A stretch of DNA of 64,000 nucleotides from Pachyseris speciosa (taxonomy: Eukaryota > Cnidaria > Anthozoa > Scleractinia > Pachyseridae). The translations under genes were made by a program, and so were the position numbers. The stretch is taken from positions 180,001 to 244,000 of the forward strand of contig JAEMWC010000953.1 in NCBI GenBank assembly GCA_016490735.1. Direction: 5' to 3'. Below are positions 58,201-64,000 of this stretch, piece after piece (the first letter of the stretch is position 1; every line of letters begins with the position of its first letter). The notes beneath the pieces were generated by a model. That model saw only the letters and a list, made by a program, of their open reading frames with translations. It did no database searches and was not told the origin of the DNA.

Positions 58201-61200
58201 CTATAGCAAATTTACAAACTTTAGATTCTGAATGGAGATAACAACAGTGCCAATAATGCTCCCTTGTGTGGAAATATGATGAGCTTATATGTATACTTGT
58301 TTGTGTTGTTTGCCATTTCCACTGAATGTAATACATACATACATAGATACATACATACATACATACATACATTAGATACATACATACATACATACATACA
58401 TACATACATACATACATACATACATACATACATACATACATACATACATACATACATTGCTTTATTTACCCTCGAATTATAGAGTAGCTTGTGCAGCTTG
58501 TTCTCCGAGCATTTAATCATCAGATGAGAGATAGACCACCACACTGGGAAATACATCCCCTACTCTTTTCAAACAGTGTGTGGGTTCTTTTAGGTCCCAC
58601 AGAATCAATTATGAAGAGTTGTGAGACGGGGCCTACGGTTTATTGTGCAAGAAGACTAGAAAGTCTAACTATTAGCAGATGTTATTGCAAAGGCAGCACT
58701 TTCTTCTCAATTATTTAAAGACCCCGAGTGTCGGTCCGGTCGGGGTTTGAACCCGTGACCTCCCGCATGGTAGTCCGGTGCTCTACCACTGAGCTAACCG
58801 GTCGGCATTACATCACCACTAAGGAAGTCTTTTTACAATAGACCTGTTTCAAAATGTAAATTTAACAGGCAATTAATGCAGGGCATGATCCAACTAAGAA
58901 CTTACAGGACAGTTAGAGCTGTACCATGTCCATGATCATTCAAATCCCCGGGTTTTCTCCATTAATTTTGATAAATAACATTGCTGTACATATTCTAACA
59001 ACAGGCCAGCCTTACAACCAGTTGGCCATTTTAGCTAGTGGTAAAGGAGATGAACTGGCAACTGTTTACTACTACTGCAGGAGGTAGTTGGATTTTCATT
59101 TTCAATACTTAAATTATGACCAAAACTTGATAACTGACAATTTTTTGCCGAGTCTAAAGATAAGCTTAATATTAAATAACAGGGTTTTTTCCACCTGATG
59201 ATAAATCAGTTACCATCAACAAGTTTCAAGAAATGCGGCAGTGAACTGACAGTGTTGGGAGACATTTGCACTTCCTGTACTATCAATGTACATACAAAAG
59301 GTAGAAATATGTTCAAGCAGCTTGGAGCTCCTTTTTGTTGTAGAAATCATGTACACCATTGAAAAAGGATTCAACACAATTAGCACTGATTAAAGTATTT
59401 ACATGTAGCAACAGGAATTCTCTTTCTGAGGTAGCCTTAGTGTGAAGTTCTTACCTAATTTTAAACCTTGCTATTGCAGCATTGCTGTGAAGAATCCATT
59501 CCCAGCGGCATCAACAAACCTTCACAAAACACTGAGTAAAGTTGTTTCTAGGCATAATACGAGGTGTGGACAATGTTTTGAGATTTATATTGTATTGGAT
59601 TTGTTTTAAAAATATGTGTTCTAGATAAATTATTTATTTATAATTTATAGTAATTACTTGAGTGTTCATAAACTAAGTACATAAAAAAGATAAAAGAAAA
59701 CTTGACAACTGTTTGAATGATTGAATCTGTCAGGTGGTTGACAAGTGTTTTTTTCTTAAAACAGGTACCACACTGTTTATGAATCATGTATTTTAGCTTT
59801 TTCAGAGTTGCCAAATCACAGAAGATAGCATTTACTAGGCAAAAATTAGGAATTTTGCACCAAGTCATGGAACCCTCGAAATTCTCCCTAAAAGCCAGTG
59901 AAAAGTGAGAAATTAACAATAATAATAATAATAATAACCTTTATTTACCCTTGGTAGTATTTATAGCACAAAGGCTAGTGGGGCCGAGCAAATACAGAAA
60001 CAAATAAAGTCAAATTAAATCAACTCAACTCAAATCAAATGTTGGTTTTTGGGAAGAGGGGAAAACCGGAGTACCCGGAGAAAAACCTCTCGGAGCAGAG
60101 TAGAGAACCAACAAACTCAGCCCACTTATGACGCCGAGTCCGGGAATCGAACCCGGGCCACAGTGGTGGAAGGCGAGTGCTCTCACCACTATGCCAACCC
60201 TGCTCCCCTTGGGTTCTTGTTGACAAAGGGGCCATGTTGTTTCAAAGACTGTTGGTGAAGGGAACAAGGAAGGTGCTTTAAATGAATCCACTTCACTTAA
60301 AAAGAATTGTAAATCTTCCATTTTTAGAGACATGACTGGAGAAATATCCAAGGCAGAGTTTAGCCACATCTTCCTTCAGTTTCATGGACATGTTTATCTT
60401 GTGCAAGGTAGTTAAACTCTCTCTTGCCTTTTCATTATAAACAAAATGAAGTACACAGGTCTCAAAACTTGAAGGACACATTAAATACCTCTTACTAACC
60501 GAGTTCGAGGTCCGTACTGTAAGTTACGGACCAAGTTTTTTCCTGTTGATTTATGGCCCAAGCGCGAAGCGCGTGGGCCATGAATTAATGGGAAAAAACA
60601 AGGATCTGTAACTTACAGTATGGACCGAGAAAACGAGGTTAGTAAGATATTTATTATATCTCTGAGGTTAATCTGGCACGCGGGAAAGAAAACTAGTTGA
60701 AGTCAAGCGGGCCGTACTGTAGAATATGGCCCGCAAAATTTACCAATCACAGCGCGCATACTAAGTGAGAGATATAATAATTTCTAATAACCTTTGGGAG
60801 CAGATTTGGACTTGAAGCTGAAAACTTTGTATGTTAGTTATTACAGTCGAACCTGTATTAAGCAGTTACCCTCGGAGTATGGCTTAGTGACCACTTGATA
60901 CAGGTTGCACAGAATACACTTCAAACACAAAAACGCCATTTTGTAAGAGTTTATGATCAAAGGCCATCAAAAAGAATTGTATGACAAAGTAAAACATAGT
61001 GTAAAAATGAACCAACGAAACAGCAACGCCAAGTAGATTTCCTTTTTAGAAAGTAGCCATTTAATACAGGTGAAAACAATACAAACAGCTTGTTGGGACT
61101 TGGTAAAGGATGACCGCAACCGCTTAATAGAGGTCAAAATTACAGTAATTAAGGGACATACTTTTTGGGACTTTGACAACTGACCACTTAATATGGTGCC

Positions 61201-62284
61201 ACTTAATACAGGTTCGACTGTAGTATTTGGAAAGTTAATTTGTAAACATGATCAGATTATTTTGAGTCATGTTTAACATTCTTCTGTTGATATAAAACAG
61301 ATCTTGAACAGGCAAGGGCTCTCAAGGATCGCATTGTTGCTGCACTAAAAGTGAGTTCGGATAACTGTTGTTGTTATTATCAAATTTATAAATAGAACTG
61401 TGTGAATAAGAAAATTGTGAACACTGATTTTATGCTGTTTCAAACTGGCATATTTGTGTTGTTGCATCACACCTATCCAGAAGCCGGTTCTAATTTCACT
61501 TGTCTTCATTGCCTCTTTGAATCCATGTACGAAAGATTACCATCAAACACTGGGACTAGAATGTATCACATTCAATGTATTAAACAGAATTGGTTGGCAT
61601 GAGGCTTATGTTGTTTCTTTCTTTCCTGGATGACAAAATGCCTTCCTGGTTCTTGTGGCTAGACCTTCAAGGAGACAACATCTTGTTTACACAATTATTG
61701 GTGCACAAGAAAGCTACAATCAATTGACCATTTATCAATTTTTCTATTTTGATTGATGGTTTTTCTTTCAGGGAATTCTGAGCAAGAACAAATTTACTTC
61801 TGAATTCCTCATCAAACTGGTAGCAACCACTCTGTTTGTGCTTTGGAACATTAAGACTGGTGGAGCAGATGACCTGGAAGAGTTTGACTGCATTGGGAAG
61901 GATGAAGAGGTTAACAAATTAATTGTTATTATTATTATAAATTATTATTACGATTATTATTACGATTCTCTCCAGTTTTTCTACTGGGTAGTGTCAATTG
62001 TGTCTCAGCAACTCCCCGTAGCTTAGAGACACAACACTTTCTACAACAGGTGAGCAGTTCCAAGAATGGCCGATAATTGTACACTTCCAAGGAAGTCAGG
62101 TTCATCAAGCTTGCCAAACCAGGTCTTTGCACTTTTTGATATGCTTCCAAGAGCACCAATCATGATAGGTATAATTATTTATTATATATAGATTGTATTA
62201 GATATTATTAATAATAATAATATTATTAATATATATTATATAGATTATTATTATTATTATATAGATTATTATATATAGATTTTC

Positions 62285-62316
<32 letters not shown>

Positions 62317-63708
62317 TGTAAACCAAGACATCCTGCCATCATCGATATTTTTTAAGTCTGGGTAGTCATTTGCAAGGGCCTAAATTTATATAATGTTTAT
62401 GTTTTTGGTTGCTGGATCCTAATACACTTGACTTTTTAACAGCATCTCTTTTCTTTGTTGTAATAGGAATGTTGGAAACTGACTCTGGAATTTACAGGTA
62501 TTTCGTCATTAGTGGATAACAGTGCGAAACACTATATTTTCTTATTTCCAGACTACATACAGATTTGCTGCTTTGAGGTATTGCATGGTGCAGTATGTAG
62601 TGTTACTCATTCGCCAAATAACTAGGGATTAACAATTTTCAGGTAATCTGGCTGTGTGGTTTAGTATAATTCAACAAACACCAGCATCATTCGTTATAAT
62701 TATTTTAACCTTTGTACACTATAATTATTAATTTTTATTAATTCCTCTTTTTGGTTTACTTTCAAGTGGAGTTATTTGATGTGCTCGTACTGCATGCTTG
62801 TGAGAACGGACCTTCAAATGATCAGACTCCAGCTAGCACTAATGTGCTGCCATCCCTGAATCTGCTGTGCCAGTGGATGGCTGGATCATCCCCTAACACC
62901 TGGACTGTAAATGTACTCAAGAAGGCAAAGTGAGTTGAGAATTGACAATAATATATCTTTAGAATGTACAAGTTAAACGTATTATATTCTGCCTCACAAT
63001 GTAGTAAGTCACTGGAGATATAAGATCACCTTGTTTTGACTGCTTACTTTTAGTCTTCATCAGGTGATTGATCAGGTCAACTGGTTACACATCACCTTTT
63101 GTATTCCATGGTTGGCTGTGATTGGTGCATTTTGATCCTGATTATTGGACAGGTTGAGAACTGTTCCCTCTTCAGTCTGCATCTTTAGCTATCTTGAGAA
63201 TGTTACCACTGGACAATCTACAGCTGTAGTAAATCGTTCTTTTTATATTATCCTTAATACTTCTAGACCTTTGTATAATGAATGTTTGTGTAATATTCAT
63301 TCATATACCAGTCATGAATTCTTAGAACAAAATGTGATTCACCTCTGTAGGATTTGGGAGGATTTTGCTGCCTTGCTGAATCTTTTGCAAGTGACACACT
63401 CTTATCCACCTGAGAAAACTGGTAATAAAAAAGATTCAGGATGTCTTTTCTTAAGTTATTGTTTGCTATAGCCAAAATAACTTAAATTGCATTTTAGCAC
63501 TGAGTAACTAATTTATATACTGTGAATTCAACATTTCGAAAGTAAACAGCATTGACAGACTTGATAATTTAATGAAAAATAATTATACTTTGTTGAGTGG
63601 CTAATTCATCACATGCGTGCACTACGAACCATCTTTCTTGTCAATAGATCTTCCCCTGCATGAAGACTGGGAGCTTCAGTGTTTTCTTCCTCTTAGAGTC
63701 AGTCAAAG
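49214..63708 (+). CDS. SMG7: SMG7 (nonsense-mediated mRNA decay factor), 5' part, 18 exons, runs off the window
   Basis: SMG7 binds phosphorylated UPF1 and recruits decay factors in nonsense-mediated decay. Eighteen exons give 443 codons plus two bases, in phase at every junction, matching the N-terminal part of human SMG7 from residue 1. Strong blocks are LRQAETLKAAL, LQDLYKSILLTDLESALDKK, LFLEAASGFY, QSCYYICQDCLVHLGDIARY, GQPYNQLAILASGKGDELAT and YYCRSIAVKNPFPAASTNLH. Residues 1-240 form the 14-3-3-like fold and the rest the helical hairpin domain. Human Lys66 and Arg163, the phosphoserine-binding pair, correspond to Lys72 and Arg169 here and are conserved. The Ser/Pro/Gln-rich C-terminal half would lie to the right. 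SMG7 is favoured over SMG5 and SMG6 because this alignment is nearly gapless. Confidence 0.95.
49354..49385 (+). CDS. SMG7: SMG7 exon 2 (32 bp)
   Basis: Acceptor TTCAACAG, donor AAAA|GTAAGT. Encodes RQAETLKAALK, equal to human RQAEVLKADM at residues 10-19. Confidence 0.88.
50184..50480 (+). mobile_element. SINE-like composite with palindromic 5' part and tRNA-like unit
   Basis: The arms GTGTGAACAATTTGAAATAA (50184) and TTATTTCATATATCATTCAC (about 50350) are imperfectly inverted around inner GAAATGAAATGATCC words. A tRNA-like unit follows, GGCTTCATAGCTTAGTTGG to GGTCACGGGTTCATT. Its B box is cut by the MITE beginning at 50480. Confidence 0.55.
50480..50699. mobile_element. MITE with CGAAAGCCGATTAA ends
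   Basis: The inverted ends CGAAAGCCGATTAACCCTAA and TTAAGTTAATCGGCTTTCG bound 220 bp. It sits at the B box of the tRNA-like unit in SMG7 intron 2. Confidence 0.75.
50720..51085 (+). mobile_element. LINE 3' fragment in SMG7 intron 2
   Basis: The + frame reads MDSVNKLVVPFLRTNYRTVY and then SFSYSAATLWNSLPCNIRES, the C-terminal motif of CR1/L2-like polymerases. It lacks the rest of the protein. An AT-rich 3' end follows to about 51085. Confidence 0.7.
51251..51302 (+). CDS. SMG7: SMG7 exon 3 (52 bp)
   Basis: Acceptor CTTCCTTTAG, donor CAAAG|GTACAG. Encodes SSVNDFTVGSEGWQSRQ. Trp-x-Ser-Arg-Gln matches human VWTSRQ, and phases 1 in and 2 out fit both neighbours. Confidence 0.88.
52516..52590 (+). 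CDS. SMG7: SMG7 exon 4
   Basis: LQDLYKSILLTDLESALDKK-VEQDL, the most conserved N-terminal helix pair. Flanked by TTTTGCAG and GTGAGT. Confidence 0.95.
52761..52821 (+). CDS. SMG7: SMG7 exon 5
   Basis: WNSAFKSQIDFLRQQAKERK. The AAA at 52777-52779 encodes the Lys equivalent to human Lys66, a phosphoserine contact. Confidence 0.93.
52921..53247. mobile_element. MITE with GTGCATAACCAACCTATGTT ends, SMG7 intron 5
   Basis: The ends GTGCATAACCAACCTATGTT and complement are perfect for about 28 bp and the arms stay alignable further inward. Non-coding. Confidence 0.8.
54512..54583 (+). CDS. SMG7: SMG7 exon 6
   Basis: SSKKVEVQAILTLFLEAASG-FYIQ, phase 0 at both ends. Acceptor CATCCAG, donor CAG|GTACAG. 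Confidence 0.93.
54879..55200 (-). mobile_element. Repeat element with GGTACCCCTTT sub-repeats (copy 2), SMG7 intron 6
   Basis: A reverse-oriented, diverged copy of 10793-11204, from GGTCTGACCCCTTACCG to GGCCATTATAGGGAGTACTC and a C tract. Confidence 0.75.
55544..56209. mobile_element. hAT-like MITE with CAGGAGT/ACTCCTG ends, SMG7 intron 6
   Basis: A 6-bp duplication, TTACTA, lies at 55538-55543 and 56210-56215. The right end GTCGTTGGGTACTCCTG resembles the end of the MITE family at 1353 and 16464. The interior has repeated GCTGGCTGGCA words in inverted halves. Confidence 0.75.
56665..56743 (+). CDS. SMG7: SMG7 exon 7
   Basis: LLQELCLTYRLDIPGHVRSS and QLGILE. Acceptor TTTGTTTAG, donor GAAG|GTACAT. 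Confidence 0.93.
57264..57356 (+). CDS. SMG7: SMG7 exon 8
   Basis: Contains PHTQSCYYICQDCLVHLGDI, the signature of the second half of the 14-3-3-like fold. Acceptor TTGTTTCAG, donor ATTG|GTAATG. Confidence 0.95.
57724..57978. mobile_element. MITE with TTAAAGGAGCT ends, copy 2, SMG7 intron 8
   Basis: Ends TTAAAGGAGCTACATCATG and CATGACTGAGCTCCTTTAA, with TTAA at each edge. The same family as 14014-14403, shorter. Confidence 0.75.
58031..58102 (+). CDS. SMG7: SMG7 exon 9
   Basis: ARYCDDPEQAEVFYHHALVL and VPSN. The CGG at 58033-58035 encodes the Arg equivalent to human Arg163. Confidence 0.95.
58331..58458. repeat. ACAT tetranucleotide microsatellite, SMG7 intron 9
   Basis: About 30 CATA units with GATA interruptions near 58345 and 58373. 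It generates spurious MYVC open frames on the minus strand. Confidence 0.95.
58477..58805 (-). mobile_element. tRNA-derived SINE, SMG7 intron 9
   Basis: The minus strand carries an A box TTAGCTCAGTGGTAGAGCAC and a B box GGTCACGGGTTCAAACCCC. The acceptor stem does not pair, so it is not a tRNA gene. The adjoining body shares AAGACTAGAAAGTCTAAC with 36400-36690. Confidence 0.75.
59005..59083 (+). CDS. SMG7: SMG7 exon 10
   Basis: GQPYNQLAILASGKGDELAT-VYYYCR, a TPR-like helix pair. The donor GAG|GTAGTT is set by the following SIAVK. Confidence 0.95.
59480..59563 (+). CDS. SMG7: SMG7 exon 11
   Basis: SIAVKNPFPAASTNLHKTLS and KVVSRHNTR. Donor ACGAG|GTGTGG, phase 2. Confidence 0.93.
59918..60212 (-). 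mobile_element. tRNA-derived SINE with conserved central core and AAT tail, SMG7 intron 11
   Basis: On the minus strand: a tRNA-Gly-like head (TGGCATAGTGGTGAGAGCAC, then GGGTTCGATTCCCGG), a central TTCTCCGGGTACTCCGGTTT motif, then a tail GGGTAAATAAAGGTTATTAT. The central motif resembles that of a widespread metazoan SINE superfamily. I cannot confirm the family without a search. Confidence 0.8.
60328..60407 (+). CDS. SMG7: SMG7 exon 12
   Basis: Contains AEFSHIFLQFHGHVYLVQ, matching human IKAFIKFHGHVYLSK. Confidence 0.93.
60484..60790. mobile_element. Repeat with inverted GTCCGTACTGTAAGTTAC arms, SMG7 intron 12
   Basis: GTCCGTACTGTAAGTTACGG and GTAACTTACAGTATGGAC are inverted about AGCGCGAAGCGCGTGGGCC. 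The outer part has AAGATATTTATTATATCTCT and, at the far edge, AGAGATATAATAATT. Confidence 0.65.
60842..61222. mobile_element. TA-flanked MITE, SMG7 intron 12
   Basis: The ends TACAGTCGAACCTGTATTAA and TTAATACAGGTTCGACTGTA are perfect, with TA at both edges, in Tc1/mariner style. The interior repeats CCACTTGATACAGGT-like words. Confidence 0.85.
61301..61350 (+). CDS. SMG7: SMG7 exon 13
   Basis: DLEQARALKDRIVAALK. Acceptor TAAAACAG, donor AAAA|GTGAGT read as AAA|GTGAGT after a complete Lys codon. Confidence 0.9.
61772..61909 (+). CDS. SMG7: SMG7 exon 14
   Basis: GILSKNKFTSEFLIKLVATT then LFVLWNIKTGGADDLEEFDC. It is in phase 0 at both ends. The donor is GAG|GTTAAC. Confidence 0.92.
62164..62320. 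repeat. ATT/TAT-rich simple repeat, SMG7 intron 14
   Basis: AT-only low-complexity sequence ending in a run of ATT triplets. Confidence 0.9.
62467..62497 (+). CDS. SMG7: SMG7 exon 15 (31 bp)
   Basis: ECWKLTLEFT, equivalent to human LCWTQLLALF. Acceptor TTGTAATAG, donor ACAG|GTATTT. Confidence 0.85.
62767..62929 (+). CDS. SMG7: SMG7 exon 16
   Basis: VELFDVLVLHACENGPSNDQ through LNLLCQWMAGSSPNTWTVNV. A GTAAAT within the exon could act as a donor, but GCAAA|GTGAGT keeps the alignment and phase. Confidence 0.88.
63351..63421 (+). CDS. SMG7: SMG7 exon 17
   Basis: IWEDFAALLNLLQVTHSYPP, matching human YIWPWLISLLNSFHP. Acceptor CCTCTGTAG, donor ACTG|GTAATA. Confidence 0.92.
63648..63708 (+). CDS. 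SMG7: SMG7 exon 18, last in the window
   Basis: DLPLHEDWELQCFLPLRVSQ, matching human PLPEEFELQGFLALRPS. Donor CAAAG|GTATGT, phase 2. The next exon is beyond 64000. Confidence 0.92.
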
Positions 63709-64000
63709 GTATGTGATACAGTGACAAACACACTGCATGTTGTCCATTATAAATAATTATTACTCTTAAAATGTGTCACACTGAAGCAAGCTTGTTTTGA
63801 TTCCTGTTTCATATTTCTTTACACTGTAAGCATTCTGTATTATGATGGCACAGTAAATGGCCAGATGTCAAAACGTCTTAGCCAATACTGAATTATATTC
63901 TTGGTAGTCATTATTTCAAAACATAGATTGCAAACCTGCGCATGTATCTGTTGAGCAAAACATCTAGTCAATCACTGTGCCATTATACACATTGGCATTC
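63709..64000. other. Start of SMG7 intron 18
   Basis: No further exon is visible before the window ends. Confidence 0.6.

Noticed and set aside
58121..58556. Minus-strand frames of MYVC repeats
   Set aside because: These are translation of the CATA microsatellite.
58735..58805. tRNA gene
   Set aside because: A and B boxes are good, but the acceptor stem does not pair and the unit is fused to a SINE body.
60120..60212. tRNA-Gly gene on the minus strand
   Set aside because: The acceptor stem is mismatched and it is followed by a SINE core and AAT tail.

Overview
The window is nuclear DNA of an animal, most likely an anthozoan cnidarian such as a stony coral or sea anemone. The evidence is split genes with GT-AG introns, low to moderate GC, and a dense load of short DNA transposons, Penelope-like and LINE fragments and tRNA-derived SINEs. 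I assign the group from gene structure and repeat style, not from a database search.

Two genuine protein-coding genes are present, both on the + strand. (1) A pappalysin (PAPP-A-like) secreted metzincin, complete in 7 coding exons from 30347 to 41584 (about 1,577 residues). It has a signal peptide, furin site, laminin-G-like domain, two Lin12/Notch repeats, an HExxHxxGxxH zinc site with Met-turn, a central module, a third cysteine-rich repeat, five CCP/sushi modules, a last Lin12/Notch repeat and an acidic tail. Exon 3 as written contains three single-base homopolymer shortfalls that break and then restore the frame. (2) The 5' part of SMG7 (nonsense-mediated decay factor), 18 exons from 49214 to 63708, in phase throughout. 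It covers the 14-3-3-like domain and much of the helical domain, and continues beyond the right edge.

Layout: 1-5.7 kb is a nest of transposons. A 4.7-kb hAT-like element (990-5664) holds a 437-bp MITE, which itself was hit by a 1.57-kb foldback element with heptamer minisatellite arms. Each layer has its own target-site duplication. 5.7-30.3 kb has no recognisable host gene. It carries scattered MITEs, a Penelope-like element inserted in a LINE (19.4-21 kb), and tandem and inverted repeats. 30.3-41.6 kb is the pappalysin gene. 41.6-49.2 kb is a second transposon-rich spacer with another heptamer-minisatellite foldback element (46821-48656). 49.2-64 kb is SMG7, whose introns hold several MITEs and SINEs.

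The two genes are not functionally linked: one is extracellular proteolysis, the other cytoplasmic mRNA surveillance. The most unusual content is structural. Two foldback elements from different sites share the end signature GG-N6-CTAAAAC, place 7-bp tandem arrays inside their inverted ends, and make 8-9-bp target duplications. Hammerhead-ribozyme-like cores also occur in the Penelope-like terminal repeats.
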